The notes under the pieces were generated by a model that ran no database searches, was not told the origin of the DNA, and saw only the letters and a list, made by a program, of their open reading frames with translations. Positions 1-6,685 of a DNA stretch of 10,551 nucleotides are shown here, in pieces; within the stretch, counting starts at the first letter, position 1; each line of letters begins with the position of its first letter. The translations under genes and the position numbers were made by a program. Origin of the DNA: Dysgonamonadaceae bacterium (GTDB lineage Bacteria; Bacteroidota; Bacteroidia; Bacteroidales; Azobacteroidaceae); assembly GCA_031284225.1 (NCBI GenBank), contig JAITAH010000323.1:1-10551 (forward strand), written 5' to 3'.

Positions 1-42
1 TAAAATTTCAATTCAAAATAACCGATTATATAAAATTTTACT

Positions 43-50
43 TAATTTTG
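43..50 (+). promoter_or_regulatory. Candidate Bacteroidetes -7 promoter element upstream of pstC
   Basis: TAATTTTG matches the Bacteroidetes primary sigma factor -7 consensus TAnnTTTG exactly. It would start transcription near position 56, giving a leader of about 57 bases before the pstC ATG at 113. No TTTG-like -33 element sits 19-21 bases upstream, and the surroundings (1-112) are very A/T-rich, so a chance match is possible. If real, pstC heads its own transcript and pstS need not be in the same operon. I saw no recognisable Pho box, but the Pho operator sequence of this phylum is not something I can identify by eye. Confidence 0.4.
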
Positions 51-112
51 TATTGGAAATAATTATAAATCATAGGGAAACGCCTCATTCAGGTGTATTT
101 ATTAACGTAAAA

Positions 113-850
113 ATGGGAAATAAAATATTCAAAGCGGTATTGCTGTTTGCCTGTGGAACGGTATTATTTATTGTAGCAGCAGCGCTTTATACGTTTACGG
201 CCTGGGCTTTCCCGGCATTGACGCCGGAAGAATTATTCGCCCTTATACCCACCTTCCGGTCTTTTATTGCCGGAACCTTCGTCGTTGCCGGTTTGGCGGT
301 GGTATTGTCCGTGTTTTTCTCGCTTGCCATTGCGTCCTTTGCCGGCGAATATTACCGGGGAACCCGCATCGCTCACTGGATCAAACACTGGCTAAGCTAT
401 TGCAGCAATATTCCTTCCATTGTATGGGGCATTGGGGCTTATTCGGTGGTTCCGGACAAAGGCGTTTTCACGATGGCCTGCGTATTGGCAACGATGATTA
501 TTCCCTATGCAAGCTCGTATCTGCTGGTTGCGATGAGTCGTATTCCGCTTCCCCTTCGGGAAAGCGCTTACAGTTTAGGCGCAACTCCCAGCACGGTGAT
601 TGGAAAAATTATTCTCCCCCTTGCAGGAAAAAGTTTTCTGGCGGTTTATCTGCTGGCATTCGTCAAAGCGTTGGGAGAAACAATGATTATTGTCGTATTT
701 GCCGGGGAAACCATTGCCGGCGGCCTGTTTTATTCGTTTACGACCGCTACCATTCAGCCGGTTTGGGGCGTACTGGCTTTGGGATTATTTCTGGTTACCG
801 CCGGCTTCAACAGCCTTGCACATTCCGTTTTACGAAAAAACATTCAATGA
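113..850 (+). CDS. pstC: PstC-like phosphate ABC transporter permease (short form)
   Basis: Inner-membrane permease subunit that would pair with PstA to form the phosphate channel of a PstSCAB importer. I chose the ATG at 113 (245 aa) because a short charged N-terminus (MGNKIFK) then leads straight into the first membrane segment (about residues 8-30); a TTG at 53 would add 20 unremarkable residues. Further hydrophobic segments lie at about 49-75, 100-112, 118-140, 176-186 and 215-236. Family marks are the IPSIVWG stretch (100-106), the EAA loop that couples to the ATPase (E150 SAYSLGA) and the ALGETM motif (186-191) that distinguishes PstC. The residue before ALGET is Lys185, where many PstC proteins have Arg. 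The protein is shorter than the usual roughly 300 residues or more and has no large periplasmic loop. Its stop overlaps the pstA start (ATGA), so translation is probably coupled. The family call is secure; transport activity is not, given the degenerate partner ATPase. Confidence 0.88.
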   Translation: MGNKIFKAVLLFACGTVLFIVAAALYTFTAWAFPALTPEELFALIPTFRSFIAGTFVVAGLAVVLSVFFSLAIASFAGEYYRGTRIAHWIKHWLSYCSNIPSIVWGIGAYSVVPDKGVFTMACVLATMIIPYASSYLLVAMSRIPLPLRESAYSLGATPSTVIGKIILPLAGKSFLAVYLLAFVKALGETMIIVVFAGETIAGGLFYSFTTATIQPVWGVLALGLFLVTAGFNSLAHSVLRKNIQ

Positions 851-1716
851 GAATACTGCATCACCCCCATCCTGTGCTTATCGATCGAATAGCCAAAAGC
901 CTTGTTTGGATATTCTGTATGGCGGCGCTATTGCCTTTTCTCCTGCTGGTATGGAAAGTGATCGGTCAAGGATGGGCAGCCTTTAATCCGGATTTGATTA
1001 TGCAGCCTTCGCCCCAGCGGACAACGGACGTTCTGCTAACCTCTATGGGCAGCCATAGCCTTTCCAAAGGCATTTTAAATGGCATTTACGGCACTATGTT
1101 GATCATTTCCATCGCCATTGTGCCGGCCGTTCTGCTGGGTTTGCTAACCGGCATTTACATCTCCGACAACCGGAACGGCCGGTTTGCATGGATGGTCCGG
1201 CAAGCGATTTATCTATTGCATGGAACGCCGGCCATTCTCATCGGATTAGCGGTTTATTGGTGGATGGTTCGTCCGGCCAATCATTTTTCAGCTCTGGCCG
1301 GAGGACTTTCCTTAGTGATTATTCTGCTGCCGACCCTGACCGAAGCGACGGTTCGCATCTTGGGAAAACTACCCAACGGATTAAAAGAAAGCGGCTATGC
1401 TTTGGGAGGCTCTTATTTCGACGTTACCTGCCAAGTCGTTATACCGGCCGCCGGCCGCCGTCTGGCGGCAACTTTTTTATTGCTGATCACGCGGGCCTTA
1501 GGAAAAACCTCTCCTTTTATCGTAACCGCCGCCGGTATCGACCGAATGGACTGGGACATGACCGAACCGGTCAATACGGTAACCGTACTGATTTGGGAAT
1601 TGTTTAACAATCCCGCTTACGTTCCCCTGATGTGGTCGGCCCTTTTGTTTTGTTTGTTAATCATTTTTATACTGCATTGGATTACCCATCTTATATACCC
1701 ACCCTATGGCAAATGA
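847..1716 (+). CDS. pstA: PstA-like phosphate ABC transporter permease
   Basis: Second inner-membrane permease subunit of the Pst-type transporter (289 aa). It starts at the ATG overlapping the pstC stop. Membrane segments are visible at about 18-38, 82-103, 126-142, 150-166, 205-218 and 262-283. The EAA coupling loop is E181 SGYALGGS, followed by a VVIPAAG stretch as in other binding-protein-dependent permeases. The usual PstA signature R-x-x-GETAPL appears as RALGKTSPF (216-224): Arg216 is kept, but the conserved Glu is Lys220 (codon AAA at 1504-1506, one transition away from GAA). From general knowledge, the matching Arg of E. coli PstA (Arg220) is needed for phosphate transport but not for repression of the Pho regulon, so this motif lies at the functional core. 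The gene overlaps pstB by 11 bp. Confidence 0.88.
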   Translation: MRILHHPHPVLIDRIAKSLVWIFCMAALLPFLLLVWKVIGQGWAAFNPDLIMQPSPQRTTDVLLTSMGSHSLSKGILNGIYGTMLIISIAIVPAVLLGLLTGIYISDNRNGRFAWMVRQAIYLLHGTPAILIGLAVYWWMVRPANHFSALAGGLSLVIILLPTLTEATVRILGKLPNGLKESGYALGGSYFDVTCQVVIPAAGRRLAATFLLLITRALGKTSPFIVTAAGIDRMDWDMTEPVNTVTVLIWELFNNPAYVPLMWSALLFCLLIIFILHWITHLIYPPYGK

Positions 1717-2467
1717 ATACATACTTGAATTAAAGAACTGGAGTTTATCTTATTCGCCGGGGAAAGACGCGTTAAAAAACATAACCGCCGGCATTTACCC
1801 CAATAAGGTATCCTTTATTATCGGCCCGCCGGAATCGGGCAAAAGCGCTATGTTGCGTTCCATCAATCGTCTGTACGAATTAGCGCCCGGAGCGAAAACC
1901 CGCGGAGAAATCCGGTTGAACGGACGGAACATACAAACGATTCCCGTTTCGGAACTGCGGCAAAAAGTCGGAATGATTGTTATCGAGCCGAATGTTTTTT
2001 CCCGCATGACTGTTCAGGAAAATGTGTTGGCCGGTTATACCTTGAATCATCTTTCTCTTTCGATCAAAGAACAAAAGCGGATAACGGAAACATACCTCCG
2101 GACCGTGGATTTGTGGGAAGACGTCAAAAACGATCTCGACAGGAAACCGGATTTCCTTTGTAAAGGACAGCAACAGTGCCTGTGCGTAGCCCGAACATTG
2201 GCGCTGCAACCGAAAATCTTATTGATGGATGAACCTATAGCCGCTCTGGAACCGCTCTATGCAGAGAAAATGGAAAACCTCATTAAGCAGTTAAAAGAAA
2301 CAATGCCTATTCTGATTACTTCCTACAATCTGTCAAGAACTGCCCGCATGGCCGATTATACCCTGTATCTGGACAATGGCGAACTCGTCGAATACGGCGC
2401 CACTTCCGATATTTTCCTGTCGCCGACCGACAAGAGAACCGAAAAATACATCGCTCACCGAATCTAA
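1706..2467 (+). CDS. pstB: PstB-like ABC ATPase with degenerate catalytic motifs
   Basis: Nucleotide-binding subunit that would power PstC/PstA (253 aa, normal PstB length). Kept motifs: Walker A GPPESGKS (40-47), Walker B ILLMDEP (171-177) with the catalytic Glu176, and PstB-typical stretches such as VGM..EPN, QQQ.LC.AR and ADYTLY. Lost or changed motifs: the Q-loop Gln is Ile93 (VGMIVIEPN against the usual VGMVFQKPN); LSGGQ reads LCKGQ (151-155), so the signature Ser and first Gly are gone; the following Arg of QQQR is Cys158; the D-loop Asp is Glu182 (AALEP); and the H-loop His is Tyr207 (ITSYN against the usual VTHN). The reading frame is intact and the protein is otherwise well formed, so it is not a decaying pseudogene. 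It should bind ATP, but normal hydrolysis is doubtful. It starts within the end of pstA, and phoU follows 12 bp later. Confidence 0.85.
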   Translation: MANEYILELKNWSLSYSPGKDALKNITAGIYPNKVSFIIGPPESGKSAMLRSINRLYELAPGAKTRGEIRLNGRNIQTIPVSELRQKVGMIVIEPNVFSRMTVQENVLAGYTLNHLSLSIKEQKRITETYLRTVDLWEDVKNDLDRKPDFLCKGQQQCLCVARTLALQPKILLMDEPIAALEPLYAEKMENLIKQLKETMPILITSYNLSRTARMADYTLYLDNGELVEYGATSDIFLSPTDKRTEKYIAHRI

Positions 2468-2479
2468 TCACTCTAAAAA

Positions 2480-3154
2480 ATGCAACACAACATCACTCAA
2501 GAAAATTTTAACGGCGAACTGGAAAAGATATCGATTGCCCTCATCCATCAAATTACCTGCATCGAATCGTTGATAGCCACCGGGTGGCAAGACTCCGTTT
2601 ACCGGCAACTCGTAGAAAATGAAAAAATTATAGACACTCAAGAAGATTTGTTTATAAAAAATTTCACGGTTTATATGGCGCTGATGTCTCCGAAGGTCAA
2701 ACTTTTACGCAAAATCATATCGATCCACGAAGCCATCCTGTTTATGGAAATCATGAGCGACCTGATGGTCGATATTGCGGATAGCTTGAAAAAAATAAAA
2801 CTGAATAAACCGGAACTGGAAGCCTTAAAAAATGATTTGCAGCATATCTTCGACATCTTAAAAACGATTGTGCAAATGGTTACTTTCGGTTTTTTCAAAG
2901 AAGACATGACTATGGCGTATCCGGTCATCGAGAAAAACAAAGCCATTGAAAAACGCCTGCACCAAATACAAGAAAATTTAATGGATTTTTACCGGGCAAT
3001 CCCGCTTGACAACGACAAATTACAACATTTGCTCGATCTGAGCCGGATTATATACTTGGTAGAAAAAATACAAAAGTTTACAATTAACATCGCAAAATTG
3101 ATTATTTTTGTAACCGAAGGAACAAATATCCGGCATCAACGGTTTGAAAAATAA
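2480..3154 (+). CDS. phoU: PhoU-like phosphate signalling regulator
   Basis: Cytoplasmic all-helical regulator that in the known systems links the Pst transporter to the PhoR kinase and keeps the Pho response off when phosphate is plentiful (224 aa, usual size). The fold shows as two PhoU repeats of about 100 residues rich in amphipathic helix. The first repeat's metal-binding motif is present as E90-I-M-S-D94 within a helix beginning LLRKIISIHEAI. The second repeat has the expected context (LSRIIYLVEKIQKFTINIAK..IIFVTEG), but ExxxD reads E195-K-I-Q-K199, and the following His is Phe200, so the second metal site is probably lost. Its position between pstB and the two-component genes is the classic one. 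The ATG at 2480 is the first in frame after pstB. Confidence 0.85.
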   Translation: MQHNITQENFNGELEKISIALIHQITCIESLIATGWQDSVYRQLVENEKIIDTQEDLFIKNFTVYMALMSPKVKLLRKIISIHEAILFMEIMSDLMVDIADSLKKIKLNKPELEALKNDLQHIFDILKTIVQMVTFGFFKEDMTMAYPVIEKNKAIEKRLHQIQENLMDFYRAIPLDNDKLQHLLDLSRIIYLVEKIQKFTINIAKLIIFVTEGTNIRHQRFEK

Positions 3155-3167
3155 AAAAACAATAAAT

Positions 3168-3872
3168 ATGGAAGCGATCAAAATTCTGATTGTCGATGAT
3201 GAAGAAGATATCCGGGAAATTTTACAATTCAATTTAATCAATGAGGGTTTTCTCATCGACACGGCCGCGTCCGGCGAAGAAGCGCTCGAAATACTTTCTC
3301 CCGAACATCATTTGATCTTGCTGGATGTGATGCTGGGCGGAATGTCCGGTTATCATGTGGCGGAAAAACTTCGGAAAGACCATAATTTTATTCCGATTAT
3401 TTTCCTGACCGCCAAAGGCTCGGAAAACGACCTGTTAACCGGTTTTTCGGTCGGAGGCGATGATTACATTTCCAAACCTTTCTCCATCAAAGAGGTAATC
3501 GTGCGGGCGAAAGCCGTTCTCCGTCGGAATGTCTCTTCCATAGCGGCTCCGAACGACGAACCGAAAGAAATTGTTACCGGCGATATAACATTAAACATCG
3601 AAGCCAAATACTTGCAATTAAAAGACAAATCGGTTATCCTCACCAAAAAAGAATTTGAAATTCTCCGTCTGTTGATGCAGCATCCCAAACAGTTTTTTAC
3701 CCGCGAAGCCATCCTGCAAACGGTTTGGCAAAACGAAAGTTTTGTGTTGGAACGTACCGTAGATGTCCACGTAGCCCGTTTACGGAAAAAACTGGAAGGA
3801 TACAGCGCCTGCATCAGCAACCGTAGCGGTTATGGATATTCGTTCAACGACTCCATTTGTATTAACTTATGA
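3168..3872 (+). CDS. phoB: PhoB-type response regulator (OmpR family)
   Basis: DNA-binding response regulator (234 aa), phosphorylated by the kinase encoded next to it. The receiver domain (about 4-120) has the acidic pair D10-D11, phospho-acceptor Asp53 in LLDVML, Thr81 and Lys103 in the SKPF motif. The winged-helix effector domain (about 135-228) carries the family marks LTKKEFEILRLL, FTREAIL and RTVDVHVARLRKKL, and ends with SGYGYSF. I chose the ATG at 3168 because the longer reading begins at a TTG inside phoU and adds eight non-conserved residues; with this start, 13 bp separate it from phoU. The residue four after Asp53 is Gly57, where most members have Pro, a mild variation. It probably controls phosphate-responsive genes, possibly including this operon. 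The PhoB name rests on the pst-phoU context; OmpR-family members are hard to separate by sequence alone. Confidence 0.9.
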   Translation: MEAIKILIVDDEEDIREILQFNLINEGFLIDTAASGEEALEILSPEHHLILLDVMLGGMSGYHVAEKLRKDHNFIPIIFLTAKGSENDLLTGFSVGGDDYISKPFSIKEVIVRAKAVLRRNVSSIAAPNDEPKEIVTGDITLNIEAKYLQLKDKSVILTKKEFEILRLLMQHPKQFFTREAILQTVWQNESFVLERTVDVHVARLRKKLEGYSACISNRSGYGYSFNDSICINL

Positions 3873-5509
3873 TCATGACATACAAACAGCGAATCTTTTT
3901 ATCCTTTATCGTCCTTTTTTCGCTCTGCGCCGGTTTGATTATGATGCTTATCCTCCATGCGCACAACCATTTTATCTGGGAAAACTCCGAATCCCGGCAA
4001 GCCGTATATGCCGAAATGGTCGCCGACTATGTAGAATCGAACCGGTTAGAACCCGGCGACCTCACACAATTGTCGAACCTGATCGTTCTGTTCCCCCCAA
4101 ATATACAGATAGACATTCTGGATCATACGGGCAACCTTCTGTTTGAAAGTCAACCGAAAAGTAATGTTTCCAACCAAGGGGCGTATTATTTACCGAAAGA
4201 CGATTACCTGATCCGTGTTGCCTCTCCGGAAGAATTCGGAGAAAACGTTTCAGGAAATTACTATCGGATCTATATTTTGTTCATCTTTTTCCTGTTAATA
4301 ATCATCCTGTCTTGTTTCTTATATGCCTATCAAAAGTACTATCAATCTTTTAAAAACCTGAAATATTTTATTTCCTATTTCAGCCATCACAACCGTTTTC
4401 CATCCAACATCTCTTTCAAAGACGACGACTTGCACCAAATACAATGCCTGCTGCAAGACATCTATACTCAAATACAGCAACGGGAAAAACAAATTACCAA
4501 GGAACGGGAAAAATTAATCGACCATTTCCATTACGCGGAAGAAGGAATATCGGTCTTTACGCCCGACCGGCAGAACATTTACACCAATTCCCATTTCATT
4601 CAGTATCTGAACCTGTTGCTTCATACGGTTACGTTCGATGTATCGATTCTGTTTCAAAGCGAAATCTTCGACGAAATCGTCCGTTTCCTGCAAGATCCTG
4701 CCGGTAAAAATAATTTCCAGACCAAGCGCCACACCAACAATCACATTTTCCTGATACAAATAGTTATTTTCGACGATCAATGTTTTGAAATCATTATCCG
4801 CGACACAACTCATGAAAAAGACAATTTCAACCAGTCGGAAATAGCCAATAATGTTGCTCACGAATTATTCACTCCGGTTACGAGTATCCGGGGCTACATC
4901 GAAACCTTGATTGAACACCAAAAACTCTCGGAAGAAAAACGACGGGAATACTTGCAACGAACCTATAAACAGATTATTCGCCTCTCGGAAATTATCCAAG
5001 ATACGGTGCTGCTGTCAAGGGCAACGACCACGCCCCATTCTTTCCTCATGGAAGACATCAACTTTTACGACTTGCTGCAATACCTTACTCAGGAAGAAGA
5101 CCGGGAAATGATTGCCATCCATAAAGCCACGATTCAAATTCAAATCAATAAACAGGCCACAATCAAAGGAAATCGCACCTTGCTGAGCAGTATTTTCCTC
5201 AATTTGGGTCATAATGCCATTAAATACGGCGGCGAACATTGCATCATTACGATTCAGCAATACATGGAAGACGAAAATTTCTATTATTTCTCTTTTGCCG
5301 ATAATGGGCCGGGAGTGGAAGAAAAAATGCTGGACCGTATTTTTGAACGCTTTTACCGTATCAGCGAAGGACGTACGCGGGAGAAGGGCGGTTCCGGATT
5401 GGGACTCACAATCGTAAAAGAAGCCGTTATTTTCCATCATGGACAAATCTCCGCCCGCAACCGGGTCGGCGGCGGACTGGAATTTTTGTTTACACTCCGA
5501 AAATATTAA
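3869..5509 (+). CDS. phoR: PhoR-type membrane sensor histidine kinase
   Basis: Sensor kinase partner of the preceding regulator (546 aa); start and stop overlap as ATGA. Membrane segments lie at about 9-30 and 134-154 and enclose a periplasmic domain of about 100 residues. The cytoplasmic part holds a linker helix, a PAS-like domain (about 217-310; EEGISVFTPDRQNIYTN) and HisKA with phospho-acceptor His331 (NNVAHELFTPVTSIRGYIETL; Phe replaces the usual Arg/Lys after HEL). The HATPase_c domain has N-box Asn449 (GHNAIKYG), G1 box D478-NGPG and G2 box GGSGLGL (507-513). All residues needed for autophosphorylation are present, in contrast to the degenerate PstB. The role is inferred from context: signalling phosphate status, with PhoU and the Pst proteins as likely upstream partners. 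The phosphoesterase gene follows after 21 bp. Confidence 0.9.
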   Translation: MIMTYKQRIFLSFIVLFSLCAGLIMMLILHAHNHFIWENSESRQAVYAEMVADYVESNRLEPGDLTQLSNLIVLFPPNIQIDILDHTGNLLFESQPKSNVSNQGAYYLPKDDYLIRVASPEEFGENVSGNYYRIYILFIFFLLIIILSCFLYAYQKYYQSFKNLKYFISYFSHHNRFPSNISFKDDDLHQIQCLLQDIYTQIQQREKQITKEREKLIDHFHYAEEGISVFTPDRQNIYTNSHFIQYLNLLLHTVTFDVSILFQSEIFDEIVRFLQDPAGKNNFQTKRHTNNHIFLIQIVIFDDQCFEIIIRDTTHEKDNFNQSEIANNVAHELFTPVTSIRGYIETLIEHQKLSEEKRREYLQRTYKQIIRLSEIIQDTVLLSRATTTPHSFLMEDINFYDLLQYLTQEEDREMIAIHKATIQIQINKQATIKGNRTLLSSIFLNLGHNAIKYGGEHCIITIQQYMEDENFYYFSFADNGPGVEEKMLDRIFERFYRISEGRTREKGGSGLGLTIVKEAVIFHHGQISARNRVGGGLEFLFTLRKY

Positions 5510-5530
5510 CCATATAAAAACGATACAGAT

Positions 5531-6655
5531 ATGTTTTTCTTCATTGCCGTATTCTTAGTCTATACATCCGTTAATGGTTATCTTTTCTTCAAAGGATGGA
5601 AAATATTGCCGGCTTCGGCAACAGTCAAAACCGCCTACAGCATGGTTTATTTTGTGCTGTACGGCTCGTTCGTCTTTGCCATGCTGGGACGGAATTGCTT
5701 GCCTTTGGGCATACAAAAAGCGCTTTATCTTCCGGGTACCGTCTGGCTGGGCGCGATGCTTTACCTGACGCTTTGGTTTTTGATGACCGATGGCATTTAT
5801 CTGCTCTACCGGTTTATTTTTTCGACCCAAGAGCGTACCAACCGGCGACGATTGCGCCGGATACAAGTAGGAGCAGGATATATTTTGATAATTCTGATAT
5901 TAACCAATGGTTATTATCGATTTACCCATCCCGTAGTTGTAGAAAAAACCATCGACATCCACAAATCCGGCGGGAAATACCGACAGTTGAAAATAGTGGC
6001 ATTCAGCGATATACACCTCGGAGTAGCGATCGATAAACAACGACTGCAAAACTATGTACAGCTCATCAACCGTCAACACCCCGACCTCATTCTTATCGGC
6101 GGCGACGTGGTCGATAATAACGTCCTTCCCTTAAACTTAGAAAATATGCACGAAGAACTCAACCGGTTACAAGCGCCTTTAGGCGTATATATGTGCTTAG
6201 GGAATCACGAATACCTGAGCGGGATAAAACCCAGCTTGGCATTTCTGCAAAAAACGCAAATCCGGTTGCTGATCGATCAAGCAGTTTCCGTCGATGACAG
6301 TTTCTGGATTATCGGCCGCGACGATACGCATGGCAACCAACGCCGGCAAGCGCTAAAAACATTGGTTATGCAAACCGATACCTCACAACCGTTAATCCTG
6401 ATGGATCACGAACCTTGGTTTCCCAACGAAGCCGTCGAAAACGGCATTGATTTGCAATTTTCCGGTCATACGCACGATGGGCAAATGTGGCCGTTGAATC
6501 GCATTGTAAAGCGCATTTTCCCGATCGGGTACGGATACGAAAAAACCGGCGATACGCATATTTACGTATCCTCCGGTTTAGGATTGTGGGGACCGCCTTT
6601 CCGCATCGGCACGCAATCGGAGATAGCGGTTTTTAATTTACAATTTAATAAATAA
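5531..6655 (+). CDS. Membrane-anchored calcineurin-like metallophosphoesterase (YkuE/YaeI type)
   Basis: Two-metal phosphoesterase (374 aa) with an N-terminal membrane domain. Hydrophobic segments lie at about 2-20, 34-53, 66-96 and 111-129. The loop between the last two is strongly basic (STQERTNRRRLRR), so by the positive-inside rule it faces the cytoplasm, and the catalytic domain after segment four should face the periplasm. The catalytic motifs are complete and in order: SD160-I-H162, GGD192-xxD, GN225-H226-E, MD-H293-EP and SGH313-T-H315-DGQ. The substrate cannot be read from the sequence; relatives act on phosphodiesters or phosphomonoesters, including lipid-linked ones. Its place 21 bp after the PhoR-type kinase suggests co-transcription and a role in freeing phosphate outside the cytoplasm or in envelope lipid turnover when phosphate is short. 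Confidence 0.88.
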   Translation: MFFFIAVFLVYTSVNGYLFFKGWKILPASATVKTAYSMVYFVLYGSFVFAMLGRNCLPLGIQKALYLPGTVWLGAMLYLTLWFLMTDGIYLLYRFIFSTQERTNRRRLRRIQVGAGYILIILILTNGYYRFTHPVVVEKTIDIHKSGGKYRQLKIVAFSDIHLGVAIDKQRLQNYVQLINRQHPDLILIGGDVVDNNVLPLNLENMHEELNRLQAPLGVYMCLGNHEYLSGIKPSLAFLQKTQIRLLIDQAVSVDDSFWIIGRDDTHGNQRRQALKTLVMQTDTSQPLILMDHEPWFPNEAVENGIDLQFSGHTHDGQMWPLNRIVKRIFPIGYGYEKTGDTHIYVSSGLGLWGPPFRIGTQSEIAVFNLQFNK

Positions 6656-6685
6656 CTGTCAGGGCAACTTACTCCGACCGTTCTG

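Noticed and set aside
1..40. AT-rich repeats (TAAAATTT at 1-8 and 31-38; TTCAA twice at 7-16) as a possible Pho operator
   Set aside because: The stretch is so A/T-rich that such repeats are expected by chance, and it does not resemble the Pho box known from Proteobacteria.
53..112. N-terminal extension of pstC from a TTG at 53
   Set aside because: The added 20 residues are polar and unlike PstC; the start would lie almost at the predicted transcription start, and the ATG at 113 opens directly into the first membrane segment.
1188..1607. 139-codon open frame inside pstA, and similar long frames inside phoR and the phosphoesterase gene
   Set aside because: Their translations are rich in Arg, Ser and Pro without any domain, as expected of shadow frames; the overlapping frames encode recognisable proteins.
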